DNA from: Oscillospiraceae bacterium
GTDB lineage: Bacteria; Bacillota; Clostridia; Oscillospirales; Acutalibacteraceae
DNA length: 64,000 bases
Assembly (NCBI GenBank): GCA_015066175.1
Contig: SVOW01000010.1
Coordinates: forward strand, 53,572-117,571
Reading direction: 5' to 3'
Shown here: one piece after another, positions 44,089-53,012 of the stretch
Numbering within the stretch: position 1 is the first letter of the stretch
Layout: every line of letters starts with the position of its first letter
Translations under genes and position numbers: made by a program
Notes under the pieces: generated by a model
Told to the model about the DNA's origin: nothing
Databases searched by the model: none
What the model saw: the letters and a program-made list of their open reading frames with translations, nothing else

Positions 44089-46608
44089 ATGAGCGAAGAA
44101 CATAAAATTCAATCATTTGAAGATTCAAAGATTATAAATGTAGATATTGACAGGGAAATGAGAAACTCTTTCCTTGACTATTCAATGTCAGTTATCGTTT
44201 CCCGTGCACTTCCCGATGTTCGTGACGGTCTTAAACCTGTTCACAGAAGAATTCTTTATACAATGCACGAAAACGGACTTACTCCCGATAAAGCACACAG
44301 AAAATGTGCTGATACAGTTGGTTCTGTTCTTGGTAGATATCATCCACATGGTGACTCTTCTGTTTATGATGCTATGGTACGTCTTGCACAGGATTTCTCA
44401 ATGAGATATATGCTTGTTGACGGTCACGGTAACTTTGGTTCAGTTGACGGTGACCCGCCTGCTGCTTACAGATATACAGAATCAAGAATGAGCAAAATTG
44501 CTCTTGAAATGTTGACTGATATTGATAAGGATACAGTTGACTTTGCAATGAACTATGACGACCGTCTTAAAGAACCTACAGTTCTTCCGTCAAGATTTCC
44601 AAATATTCTTGTAAACGGTTCAATGGGTATTGCTGTTGGTATGGCAACAAATATGCCTCCTCACAACTTAAAAGAAGTTATTGAAGGTATGTGCTGCGTT
44701 ATCGATAATCCTGATGCATCACTTGATGACATTATGGAACATATCAAAGGACCTGACTTCCCCACTCATGGTATTATTATGGGTAAAGCAGGTATACGTG
44801 CAGCTTATGCCACAGGTAAAGGTAAAGTTATTGTACGTGCACGTGCAGAAATTGTAGAAAATAAAAACGGAAGATTTTCTATTAACGTTACTGAAATTCC
44901 TTATGGTGTTAACAAGGCAAGACTTATTGAAAGTATGGCTGACCTTGTTAAGGATAAGAGAATTGAAGGTATTGCTGATATCAATGACTATTCTTCACGA
45001 GAAGGTATGCATATTCAGATTGACCTTAAAAGGGATGCAAACCCGCAGGTTGTTCTCAATCAGCTTTATACTTATACACAGCTTCAGACAACTTTCGGCG
45101 TAATAAACCTTGTAATTGTTGACGGTGTGCCGAAAATTCTCACACTTAAAGAAATTCTTCAGTACTATATAAAATATCAGTGCGAAGTTATTACAAGAAG
45201 AACTCGTTTTAATCTTAAAAAAGCACAGGAAAGAGCACACATTTTAGAAGCTCTTAATAAAGCACTTGATTTTATTGATGAAGTTATTGCAATTCTCAGA
45301 AATTCAAAGAGTATCCCTGAAGGTAAAGAAGCTTTGATGGCTCGCTTTGATTTTGATGATGTACAAGCTCAGGCAATTGTTCAGATGCGTCTTGGACAGT
45401 TAACAGGTCTTGAGAAAGAAAAAATTGAAGAAGAACTTCTTGCACTTCAGGAAAAAATTGCAGATTATCTTGATATTCTCGCAAATGAATCAAGAGTTCT
45501 TGCTATTGTTAAAGAAGAAGCAAAAGCAATCGGTGAAAAATTCGGAGATGACAGAAGAACAGAAATTGCTAATGTCAGCGGTGAAGTTGATATTGAAGAC
45601 CTTATCCCCGAAGAAGAATGTGTTTATACAATGACAACGCTCGGCTATATCAAACGTCAGCCTACTGAAACTTATCAGATTCAGAGAAGAGGCGGACGCG
45701 GCGTCAAAGGTCTTACACGCCGTGAAGAAGATATTGTTGAAACAATGTTTACATGTTCAACTCACGATTATGTTGTATTCTTTACAAATTCCGGTAAAAC
45801 ATACCGTCTTAAAGGTTATGAAATTCCCGAAGGTAGCCGTACAAGCAAAGGTATGAATATTGTAAACCTCCTTCCCATTACTCAGGAAGAAAAAGTAACT
45901 GCTATGATTCGTGTAAAACCTGAAGAAGACGATGATAAATATGTATGTATGGTAACCAGAAATGGTATCATCAAGAGAACATTGGCTTCTGAATACAGAA
46001 ATGTACGTAAGGGCGGTATTATTGCAGTTAACCTTGATGAAGGCGACGAACTTGCATGGGTTAAACTCACTACAGGTAACGATGACCTGCTTGTTGCAAC
46101 AAAGAAAGGTATGTGTATCCGTTTCAACGAAAGTGATGCACGTCCTCTTGGCAGAACAGCAAGAGGTGTTAAGGCTATTGAACTGAAAGAAGGCGACGAA
46201 GTTATCGGATTTGACGTGCTTCATGAAGGTTCAACAGTTCTTACTGTAAATGAAAGAGGTTACGGCAGAAGAAGCAGCTCTGACGATTACCACATTCAGT
46301 CAAGAGGCGGTAAGGGCGTTAAGAACTACCGTGTTGATCAGTTTGGTGACGTAAGTGCTATCAGAGTTGTTGAAGAAAATGATGACGTAATTCTTATTTC
46401 ATCTGACGGTATTATTATCAGAATTCCTGCAAATGAAATCAGCACATTTGCAAGACCTTCAAAAGGTGTGCGTGTAATGAAAGTTACAGAGGGCGAACGC
46501 CTTGCTACTATGACTACTACTGAACACATCGACGCTGAGGAAGAAACAGAATCCGAAGGTGAAGAAGTTAAAACAGATGAAACAGCAGTAGCAGAAGAAA
46601 ATCAGTAA
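44089..46608 (+). CDS. gyrA: DNA gyrase subunit A
   Basis: The roughly 839-residue subunit has the active-site Tyr in [12 protein letters not shown], the quinolone-determining region [26 protein letters not shown] (Ser83/Asp87-equivalent residues are Ser and Tyr-Asp here), and six C-terminal beta-pinwheel repeats containing the GyrA box [10 protein letters not shown]. An acidic tail ([10 protein letters not shown]) follows. ATG 44089 has GGTGA upstream; GTG 44080 is an alternative. It lies 37 bases after gyrB. Confidence 0.98.
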   Translation: MSEEHKIQSFEDSKIINVDIDREMRNSFLDYSMSVIVSRALPDVRDGLKPVHRRILYTMHENGLTPDKAHRKCADTVGSVLGRYHPHGDSSVYDAMVRLAQDFSMRYMLVDGHGNFGSVDGDPPAAYRYTESRMSKIALEMLTDIDKDTVDFAMNYDDRLKEPTVLPSRFPNILVNGSMGIAVGMATNMPPHNLKEVIEGMCCVIDNPDASLDDIMEHIKGPDFPTHGIIMGKAGIRAAYATGKGKVIVRARAEIVENKNGRFSINVTEIPYGVNKARLIESMADLVKDKRIEGIADINDYSSREGMHIQIDLKRDANPQVVLNQLYTYTQLQTTFGVINLVIVDGVPKILTLKEILQYYIKYQCEVITRRTRFNLKKAQERAHILEALNKALDFIDEVIAILRNSKSIPEGKEALMARFDFDDVQAQAIVQMRLGQLTGLEKEKIEEELLALQEKIADYLDILANESRVLAIVKEEAKAIGEKFGDDRRTEIANVSGEVDIEDLIPEEECVYTMTTLGYIKRQPTETYQIQRRGGRGVKGLTRREEDIVETMFTCSTHDYVVFFTNSGKTYRLKGYEIPEGSRTSKGMNIVNLLPITQEEKVTAMIRVKPEEDDDKYVCMVTRNGIIKRTLASEYRNVRKGGIIAVNLDEGDELAWVKLTTGNDDLLVATKKGMCIRFNESDARPLGRTARGVKAIELKEGDEVIGFDVLHEGSTVLTVNERGYGRRSSSDDYHIQSRGGKGVKNYRVDQFGDVSAIRVVEENDDVILISSDGIIIRIPANEISTFARPSKGVRVMKVTEGERLATMTTTEHIDAEEETESEGEEVKTDETAVAEENQ

Positions 46609-46617
46609 TATAATATG

Positions 46618-46710
46618 AAATGTCCGGATAGAAAAATGTAGGGGTCATTCACGAATGACCCGCGGGCGATTCGTGAATCGCCCCTACGGAAAGATTTTAT
46701 CAGGACATTT
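46618..46710. repeat. Palindromic element between gyrA and hisS
   Basis: AAATGTCCGGATA (46618-46630) and TATCAGGACATTT (46698-46710) form an outer inverted repeat with one mismatch. Inside it, GTAGGGG (46638-46644) and CCCCTAC (46681-46687) enclose two hairpins, TCATTC-ACGAATGA and GCGATTC-GTGAATCGC. It belongs to the GTAGGGG/CCCCTAC family also found at 50.0-50.3 kb. Confidence 0.8.
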
Positions 46711-46731
46711 CTTTCCGAAAGGATAGTTTTT

Positions 46732-48084
46732 ATGCAGTTAAACATTAAAGCAATCAAAGGTACACAGGATGTTCTGCCTAATGAAAGTTATAAGAATCAG
46801 TTTATTGAAAAAACTGCTCTTGAAATTGCAGAAACTTTCGGTTTCAAAGAAATCAGAACTCCTGTTTTTGAACAGACTGAACTTTTCCAGCGTTCAGTTG
46901 GCGACACAACAGACGTTGTGCAGAAAGAAATGTATACTTTTACAGATAAAGGCGACCGTTCAATAACACTTCGCCCTGAAGGCACTGCAGGTGCAGTAAG
47001 AGCATTTCTTGAACATGGACTTTTTAATGATGCACTTCCTCAGAAGATGTGCTATGTAACTTCATGTTACAGATATGAAAAACCTCAGGCAGGCAGACTC
47101 AGAGAATTCCATCAGTTTGGCGTTGAATGTCTCGGCACAGCTTCGCCTGCTGCAGATGCAGAAGTAATTTCACTTGCAAATGAAATTTTTGGTTTTCTCG
47201 GTATAAGAAATCTTGAACTTCAGATAAACTCAATCGGTTGTCCGAAATGTCGTGCAGAATATCACAAAGCACTTAAAGCATATTTTGAAAGCTACAAAGA
47301 AGAACTTTGTGAAACCTGTCTTGACAGACTTGACAGAAATCCCATGAGAATTCTTGACTGTAAGAGTCCTGTTTGTTCAGGTATTGCAGAAAAAGCACCG
47401 GTTGTGCTTGATTTCCTTTGTGATGAATGTAAAGACCATTTTGATATGGTTAAAAAATATCTTGAAAGTATGAAAATTGAATATAAAATCAATCCTCAGA
47501 TTGTAAGAGGTCTTGATTATTATACAAAAACAGTTTTTGAATTCGTATCAACTGAAATCGGTGCTCAGGGTACTGTATGCGGTGGCGGAAGATATGACGG
47601 ACTTGTTGAAGAAATGGGCGGTGCACATACTCCTTCACTTGGATTCGGAATGGGTCTTGAAAGACTTCTTCTTCTTATCGATGCACAGGGTATAGAACTT
47701 CCTGAAGCAAGAAGATGTGATGTCTATATCGCATCAATCGGAGAGAAAGCTTCTCTTGCAGCGTCAGAAATCGTAACAGATTTAAGAAGCGGCGGCATCA
47801 GCGCACAGTTTGATGTTGTGGGCAGGTCAGTTAAAGCACAGATGAAATTTGCAAGCAAAATAAATGCGCAGTATTCAATGGTTTTAGGTGACAGCGAAAT
47901 CGAAAACAACAAAGCTATGCTTAAAAATATGGATACCGGTGATATGGCTGAAGTTGAGCTTGATACTTTTGCAGATGATTTTATGAACATTATGGTTCAG
48001 AATGCTGCGCGTGGCCTCGGCGAATTTATAGGTGGAGAAGACCTTGATTTAAGTTCAATTTTAGGTTCACTTCCTCAGGAATAA
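46732..48084 (+). CDS. hisS: Histidyl-tRNA synthetase
   Basis: The 450-residue class II enzyme has IKGTQDVLPNES, motif 2 RYEKPQAGRLREFHQFGVE, the histidine A motif VRGLDYYTKTVFEF and GGGRYDGLVEEMGG, and a C-terminal anticodon-binding domain (VYIASIGEKASLAASEIV). It runs slightly longer than usual, with about 30 extra residues ending ILGSLPQE. It is followed by aspS after 22 bases, a frequent hisS-aspS pairing. Confidence 0.97.
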   Translation: MQLNIKAIKGTQDVLPNESYKNQFIEKTALEIAETFGFKEIRTPVFEQTELFQRSVGDTTDVVQKEMYTFTDKGDRSITLRPEGTAGAVRAFLEHGLFNDALPQKMCYVTSCYRYEKPQAGRLREFHQFGVECLGTASPAADAEVISLANEIFGFLGIRNLELQINSIGCPKCRAEYHKALKAYFESYKEELCETCLDRLDRNPMRILDCKSPVCSGIAEKAPVVLDFLCDECKDHFDMVKKYLESMKIEYKINPQIVRGLDYYTKTVFEFVSTEIGAQGTVCGGGRYDGLVEEMGGAHTPSLGFGMGLERLLLLIDAQGIELPEARRCDVYIASIGEKASLAASEIVTDLRSGGISAQFDVVGRSVKAQMKFASKINAQYSMVLGDSEIENNKAMLKNMDTGDMAEVELDTFADDFMNIMVQNAARGLGEFIGGEDLDLSSILGSLPQE

Positions 48085-48106
48085 TATTTAGAAAGGAAGA
48101 AAAATT

Positions 48107-49897
48107 ATGGATACAATGGCAGGTAAAAAAAGAACAGATTACTGCGGTACTTTTACTGCAAAAGATATCGGCAGAAAAGTAACTGTTGCAGGTTGGGTAC
48201 AGCGTCAGCGTGACCTTGGTGCTCTTATTTTCATTGATTTGAGAGACAGAACAGGTATTGTTCAGCTGGCATTTGATGATACAACAGAAAAGGAAATTTT
48301 TGAAAAAGCTTTCCAGGCCAGAAGTGAATTTGTGCTTATGGCAAGCGGTGAAGTGAGAGAGCGTTCTTCAAAAAATATGGAAATTCCCACAGGTGAAATC
48401 GAAATTTTTGTTGACGACCTTAAAGTTCTTGCAAAGAGCGAAACAACACCTTTTGAAATTGTTGAAAACTGTGCAACAAGTGAACTTACACGTCTTAAAT
48501 ACAGATATCTTGACTTAAGAAGACCTGATTTGCAGAAGAATATTCTTATGCGTCACAAAATCACAAAAATCACACGTGACTATTTTGATGAAAACGGATT
48601 CATTGAAATCGAAACTCCTATGCTTATCAAATCAACTCCCGAAGGCGCACGTGACTTCCTTGTGCCCAGCAGAATTCATAAAGGAACTTTCTATGCACTT
48701 CCCCAGTCACCTCAGCTTTACAAACAGCTTTCAATGGTTGCAGGTTTTGACAGATATATGCAGATTGCACGTTGCTTCCGCGACGAAGATTTACGTGCTG
48801 ACAGACAGCCTGAATTTACACAGATTGACTTTGAAATGTCATTTGTAGATATGGAAGATGTGCTTTCAATCGGTGAAGGTTACATCAAGAGAGTTTTCAA
48901 AGAAGCAATTGATGTTGATATTGAAGCTCCTATTCCTCGTCTTACTTATAAAGAAGCAATGGAACGTTACGGCAGCGACAAGCCTGACACACGTTTTGAA
49001 ATGGAACTTGTTGACCTGAGCGAAACTGTAAAGGACTGCGGCTTCGGTGTGTTTACATCTGCACTTCAGGGTGGCGGTTCAGTAAGAGCAATTACTGCAA
49101 AGAATGCATTCAATGTTCTTACAAGAAAAGAAGTTGATAAACTTACAGAATTTGTACGCGGTATCGGTGCTAAAGGTCTTGCATGGGCAAGAATTGCAGA
49201 AGACGGCACAGTTGCATCTTCATTTGCAAAGTTTATGACAGAAGATGAAATGTCTGCAATCAAAGAAAAATGCGGCGCTGAAAATGGTGACGTAATTCTT
49301 ATTGTTGGCGACACTAAAAATTCAATAGTTCTTTCTGTTCTCGGTGCATTAAGATGCGAAGTTGCAAAGAAACTTGATATCATTGATAAATCAAAATTCA
49401 ATCTTCTTTGGATTATCGAATTCCCCTTCTTCGATTGGGACGAAGATTCACAGACATGGGTTGCAATGCACCATCCTTTCACATCACCTATGGATGAATG
49501 CCTTGAATATCTTGAAACAGACAAAGCAAATGTAAGAGCAAAGGCTTATGACCTTGTTCTCAACGGTATTGAACTTTCAAGTGGTTCAATCAGAATTACT
49601 GACCCTGATTTACAGAACAGAATGTTCAGACTTCTTGGTTTAAGTGAAGAAGAATCACACGCAAAATTCGGATATCTTACAGATGCTTTCAAATACGGTG
49701 CACCACCCCACGGCGGTATGGGTATCGGTCTTGACAGACTTGTTATGCAGATGCTCCGCACAGAAACTCTCCGCGATGTTATCGCATATCCGAAAGTTCA
49801 GAATGCGAGTGAGCCTATGACAGACTGTCCTTCAGTTATCGACACAGAACAGCTTGATGAACTTGCAATCAAAGTAAATCTTCCGACAGAAGAATAA
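48107..49897 (+). CDS. aspS: Aspartyl-tRNA synthetase
   Basis: The 596-residue bacterial-type enzyme has an N-terminal OB fold (VTVAGWVQRQRDLGALIFIDLRDRTGIVQ), motif 2 QIARCFRDEDLRADRQPEFTQIDFEMSF, the bacterial insertion domain (about 290-420) and motif 3 GIGLDRLVMQML. It is likely cotranscribed with hisS. A terminator follows the stop. Confidence 0.98.
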   Translation: MDTMAGKKRTDYCGTFTAKDIGRKVTVAGWVQRQRDLGALIFIDLRDRTGIVQLAFDDTTEKEIFEKAFQARSEFVLMASGEVRERSSKNMEIPTGEIEIFVDDLKVLAKSETTPFEIVENCATSELTRLKYRYLDLRRPDLQKNILMRHKITKITRDYFDENGFIEIETPMLIKSTPEGARDFLVPSRIHKGTFYALPQSPQLYKQLSMVAGFDRYMQIARCFRDEDLRADRQPEFTQIDFEMSFVDMEDVLSIGEGYIKRVFKEAIDVDIEAPIPRLTYKEAMERYGSDKPDTRFEMELVDLSETVKDCGFGVFTSALQGGGSVRAITAKNAFNVLTRKEVDKLTEFVRGIGAKGLAWARIAEDGTVASSFAKFMTEDEMSAIKEKCGAENGDVILIVGDTKNSIVLSVLGALRCEVAKKLDIIDKSKFNLLWIIEFPFFDWDEDSQTWVAMHHPFTSPMDECLEYLETDKANVRAKAYDLVLNGIELSSGSIRITDPDLQNRMFRLLGLSEEESHAKFGYLTDAFKYGAPPHGGMGIGLDRLVMQMLRTETLRDVIAYPKVQNASEPMTDCPSVIDTEQLDELAIKVNLPTEE

Positions 49898-49902
49898 AAA
49901 TG

Positions 49903-49931
49903 AAATCCCCTTGATTCAGGGGGATTTTTTT
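49903..49931 (+). terminator. Terminator of hisS-aspS
   Basis: AAATCCCC pairs with GGGGATTT, with a T run, directly after the aspS stop. Confidence 0.88.
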
Positions 49932-49959
49932 GTATATAATCATACATATCAGCACACAT

Positions 49960-50445
49960 ATAAATAATAATTTATCGGGATGTTCAATTTAGTATTGTAG
50001 GGCTCGGCGTCCCCGACGAGCCTTGTAAAAATAATATATAAAACCAACGGCAACAACGTAGGGGAGCCGTTTCGGCTCCCGCGAAATTTCATCATAGTTC
50101 ATGGCGGGACGGGAGACCCGTCCCCTACGATACAACCGCAAATATACGACAAATTATAATTTTCAGCTATCACTGATGTTGGTTTTATAATGATTTGGCA
50201 AGCACGATGCCCATGTCTGGCTTTTCAAATTATAATTTACCGCGGTATTAAAATCAGCATCGTAGGGGCGGATGCCCACATCCGCCCGAATAAATTCACA
50301 CAAAATCTGACGGGTCGATGTAGGCATCGACCCCTACAATGTAAAATCGAATATACATATAAATTATAATTTATATGTTGAAAACTAGTTATGGGCACTG
50401 CACTGCGGATTATTATAAAAACTAAAATCAGTGATAGATGAAAAA
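49960..50445. repeat. Island of GTAGGGG/CCCCTAC hairpin repeats
   Basis: This 630-bp gap (49898-50528) has no gene. It holds three members of the GTAGGGG hairpin family: 49997-50024 (partial), 50058-50128 and 50262-50337. Each has inner hairpins of different sequence (for example GGGAGCCG/CGGCTCCC and GGCGGATG/CATCCGCC). The 12-nt palindrome AAATTATAATTT recurs at 50151, 50227 and 50361. A longer inverted pair (50164-50194 and 50409-50440) flanks the last part. Confidence 0.82.
50164..50440. mobile_element. Candidate MITE-like element, about 277 bp
   Basis: Ends CAGCTATCACTGATGTTGG (50164 on) and the complement of 50409-50440 (CATCTATCACTGATTTTAG) match at most of about 31 positions, forming terminal inverted repeats. 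A third related end lies at about 2025-2052. There is no open frame with a transposase. Target duplications are not clear. The mobile nature is inference. Confidence 0.5.
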
Positions 50446-50459
50446 TAATAATTTTTAAT

Positions 50460-50488
50460 TTGACCTGAGTGACAAAAATTGCTAATAT
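50460..50488 (+). promoter_or_regulatory. Lipase gene promoter
   Basis: TTGACC (50460-50465) and TAATAT (50483-50488) are 17 bases apart, 41 bases before the start codon. Confidence 0.72.
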
Positions 50489-50528
50489 ATTGATATAAGG
50501 TGTTTTTAAAAATCAGGGGGTAACTGAA

Positions 50529-51809
50529 ATGAAAAAAGTTATAAGCATTCTTTTAAGTGTTGTTATGATTTTTACAATGTTCAGCACAGTCGCATTTGCA
50601 GAAGACGGAAAAAATATCGTTGAATATAACGGCAAAAAATATGATCTTACAAATAAACATCCCTGGATTTTTGTTCACGGCATGGGCGGCTGGGATAAAT
50701 ATGGCGAAGAAGCTTACTGGGGCGGTTGGGCATCATCTGAAGGTGATGTGATTGACCTTTTCAATTCTAACGGAATTGAAGCTTATGCCGCAGTAGTTGG
50801 TCCTTTCAATAGTGCATGGGACAGAGCTTGCGAACTTTATGCGCAGCTTACAGGAACAATTGTTGACTATGGTGAAGCACATTCAAAAGAACATAATCAC
50901 GACCGTTACGGTTACGACTACACAGGCAAACCCCTTATGGGTGAAGCATGGGATATGAAAGAAAAAATCAATCTTGTAGGACACTCTTTCGGCGGACATA
51001 CAGTAAGACTTTTCGCATCATTGGTTGCTTACGGTGACGAAGCGGAAATTGCAGCAACAGGAGAAGATACATCACCGCTTTTTAAAGGCGGCCACGAAAA
51101 CTCAATTTATTCTGTTGTAACTTTTTCAGGTGTTCACAATGGCTCACCTATTGCAAACCTTATTCATGATTCATTCTTTATGACAGGAATTATCGCACTT
51201 CTCAACTTTGCAGGTGCAACTTTCGGAAGTGAAGTTCTTATGTGGGATTTACCTATGGGACATATGGGACTTACTCCGAAACAGGGTGAAGAAAGAGCGA
51301 AGTTCAGTTTTTCAACAATCAGAACAGCAGTTGAAGCACAGGATAACTGCGGATATGACCTTACACTCAGGGGTTCAAGAGAACTTAACGAGAAAATCAA
51401 AACAGTTGACAGTGCATACTATTATTCATATTCATGCAACTCAACAAACAAGACAGCCTTTAATACTTATGTGCCTATTGCATCAAACTTTGCAATGTTC
51501 TATCTTACATCACTTTATATAGGTGCTGTTGAAGGAAAAACCATTGACGGAATTTATATGGACGAATCGTGGGCGAAAAATGATGGCATTGTACCATATG
51601 CAAGCGCACTTTATCCTGCAACTGAAAAAGACAACGCAAAAAGCTATGAAGAAGCAGTAAATGCAGGAGAAAAAATTGAACCGGGAGTGTGGTATTATAT
51701 GCCCACAATGGAGGGCTTTGACCACTTTGATTTCTGCGGAACAATAGATTATCCCACAAGCTTTGAAGATTTTTATTACACACTTGTTGAAACAATAAAT
51801 AAACCATAA
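50529..51809 (+). CDS. Secreted triacylglycerol lipase-like alpha/beta hydrolase
   Basis: The 426-residue protein has a signal peptide (KKVISILLSVVMIFTMFSTVAFA, cleavage after AFA near residue 24) and a lipase domain like Geobacillus/Staphylococcus family I.5. HPWIFVHGMGGW forms the oxyanion region, LVGHSFGGHTVR holds the nucleophile Ser (about 153), NDGIVPYASA a candidate Asp and GFDHFDF the His. His/Asp residues near DYGEAHSKEHNHDRYG resemble the zinc site of that family. It should hydrolyse lipids outside the cell. Start ATG 50529 with AGGGGGTAA upstream. Confidence 0.88.
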   Translation: MKKVISILLSVVMIFTMFSTVAFAEDGKNIVEYNGKKYDLTNKHPWIFVHGMGGWDKYGEEAYWGGWASSEGDVIDLFNSNGIEAYAAVVGPFNSAWDRACELYAQLTGTIVDYGEAHSKEHNHDRYGYDYTGKPLMGEAWDMKEKINLVGHSFGGHTVRLFASLVAYGDEAEIAATGEDTSPLFKGGHENSIYSVVTFSGVHNGSPIANLIHDSFFMTGIIALLNFAGATFGSEVLMWDLPMGHMGLTPKQGEERAKFSFSTIRTAVEAQDNCGYDLTLRGSRELNEKIKTVDSAYYYSYSCNSTNKTAFNTYVPIASNFAMFYLTSLYIGAVEGKTIDGIYMDESWAKNDGIVPYASALYPATEKDNAKSYEEAVNAGEKIEPGVWYYMPTMEGFDHFDFCGTIDYPTSFEDFYYTLVETINKP

Positions 51810-51814
51810 AGAAC

Positions 51815-51866
51815 AACACCACCGTGTCATCCTCGAGCGTAAGCGAAGGATCCCGGTGGTGTTTTT
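51815..51866 (+). terminator. Terminator of the lipase gene containing a REP-like repeat
   Basis: AACACCACCG pairs with CGGTGGTGTT, followed by T. The loop is GTCATCCT-CGAGCGTAAGCG-AAGGATCC, itself a hairpin of a type often repeated in gut Firmicutes genomes (general knowledge). Confidence 0.8.
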
Positions 51867-51894
51867 AAGTGCGGAAATTTTATAAAGTAAATAA

Positions 51895-52218
51895 TTACAT
51901 TCTTACTTCGTGTCTGAAATATTTTTCCTGAAAATTCACTTGTTCAGATATTTCATCTTTTGTAAAAGAAGTATTATCAGGTGCGACAACCCATTTTTCT
52001 TCAACATCATCATATCTATGAATAATTGCAATTACTATACCTGTGAATTCTTTAACAGGTATATCTACACCTATAATATAAGCATCCTGTTCTTCTCCGT
52101 CCGGAGCAATAATTCCTTCCACATAACCATAGTTTATCGGGTAAAGAATATTTTTATATTTCGGGTGATAACTTCCCAATGGTCTGTCAACTATCACCTT
52201 TACGGTTTTTCCGATCAT
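51895..52218 (-). CDS. Small inorganic pyrophosphatase-like protein
   Basis: The roughly 107-residue protein resembles the core of family I inorganic pyrophosphatase: VKVIVDRPLGSYHPKYKNILYPINYGYVEGIIAPDGEEQDAYIIG. That includes the GYxxxxxxxDGExxDAY metal-binding pattern. It is much shorter than the usual 170-200 residues, lacking the N-terminal strand and part of the C-terminus, so activity is uncertain. Start ATG 52218 has CAGGAG six bases upstream; the longer frame to 52233 does not. Confidence 0.78.
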   Translation of the reverse strand: MIGKTVKVIVDRPLGSYHPKYKNILYPINYGYVEGIIAPDGEEQDAYIIGVDIPVKEFTGIVIAIIHRYDDVEEKWVVAPDNTSFTKDEISEQVNFQEKYFRHEVRM

Positions 52219-52241
52219 AATAAACTCCTGCAAATAAATCT

Positions 52242-52275
52242 ACTCTCCCGGCTGTTACCGGGAGATATCTTTTTT
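52242..52275 (+). terminator. Hairpin with T run, plus-strand orientation
   Basis: CTCCCGG-CTGTTA-CCGGGAG is followed on the plus strand by ATATCTTTTTT. No plus-strand gene ends here, so it may stop antisense read-through from the lipase side or protect the TetR 3' end. Confidence 0.55.
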
Positions 52276-52304
52276 CGTTCTTAAGTTATAAAATATTAAT
52301 TGTT

Positions 52305-52859
52305 TTATTTTAAAACCATAAAGAAATAATCAGTTATTTCTTCGGGACTTTCTTTCATACCGTTACTAATCCACCATTTTACGGTTTCGACAAATGTTGA
52401 TATTATGTGATTCTTCAAATAAGAAAAAGGAACATCTTTATACTTTTCAGATTGAAAAATGTTGATGTGATTTTCAACAAGAAACTCAAGATTACTTTTA
52501 AAATATCTTAAAAACAAATCGTTATTCTGCGATGATAACAATGCCAGAATATTATTGTCATTTTTCTTAAGATGTTTAAATAAATGCAGAAAAACAGAAT
52601 CAGAGCTATTGCAGTCAAAAATATGTCTGTGATTGTTATCTGAATGATTTTCAGCATCAAATAGATGACAAAAAAGTTCTTCACAAAAATCTTTCAGCAA
52701 AAAATCTTTTGTTTCAAAGTGAGAATAGAAAGTAGCTCTTCCCACATCTGCCTTTTCAATGATTTCACCTACAGTTATCTGATTGAAATCTTTTTTTGAA
52801 AGCAACTCTGTAAATGCACCAAAAATTGCTTCACGTGTTTTTCTCTGACGCCTGTCCAT
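52305..52859 (-). CDS. TetR family transcriptional regulator
   Basis: The roughly 184-residue protein has an N-terminal TetR helix-turn-helix: RRQRKTREAIFGAFTELLSKKDFNQITVGEIIEKADVGRATFYSHFETKDFLLKDF. The C-terminal half is all-helical with no clear ligand clue; His/Cys residues in HLFDAENHSDNNHRHIFDCN could bind metal. It is divergent from a CDF metal exporter with an operator-like palindrome between them, so it probably represses that gene and itself. ATG 52859 with GGTGA upstream is preferred to ATG 52871. Confidence 0.9.
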   Translation of the reverse strand: MDRRQRKTREAIFGAFTELLSKKDFNQITVGEIIEKADVGRATFYSHFETKDFLLKDFCEELFCHLFDAENHSDNNHRHIFDCNSSDSVFLHLFKHLKKNDNNILALLSSQNNDLFLRYFKSNLEFLVENHINIFQSEKYKDVPFSYLKNHIISTFVETVKWWISNGMKESPEEITDYFFMVLK

Positions 52860-52951
52860 ATAAGTCACCATACATTTTTTATTTTTTGTTCAGTAACGAA
52901 TAACTGATTAATATCGTATATTGAAAGTGGGATTCTGTTTGAATACAATAT

Positions 52952-52972
52952 TATTGAACATAGTGTTCGATA
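52952..52972. promoter_or_regulatory. Candidate TetR operator between tetR-like and CDF genes
   Basis: TATTGAACA and TGTTCGATA are 9-base arms around TAG, with one mismatch. It lies 41 bases before the CDF start and about 90 bases from the regulator start. The 5-base GAAC-GTTC spacing does not fit a LexA box. Confidence 0.62.
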
Positions 52973-53012
52973 CCGAATCCATTATATCATAAAAAATCAA
53001 AGAGGGGTTATT

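Noticed and set aside
46609..46731. T-box leader before hisS
   Set aside because: No specifier stem or GGTGGNACCGCG antiterminator sequence; the gap is filled by a palindromic repeat.
49898..50528. CRISPR array in the repeat island
   Set aside because: Repeats are hairpins of unequal length and sequence, not direct repeats with uniform spacers, and no cas genes are present.
52952..52972. LexA box before the CDF gene
   Set aside because: GAAC and GTTC are five bases apart, not four, and the longer palindrome fits a TetR operator next to a tetR gene.
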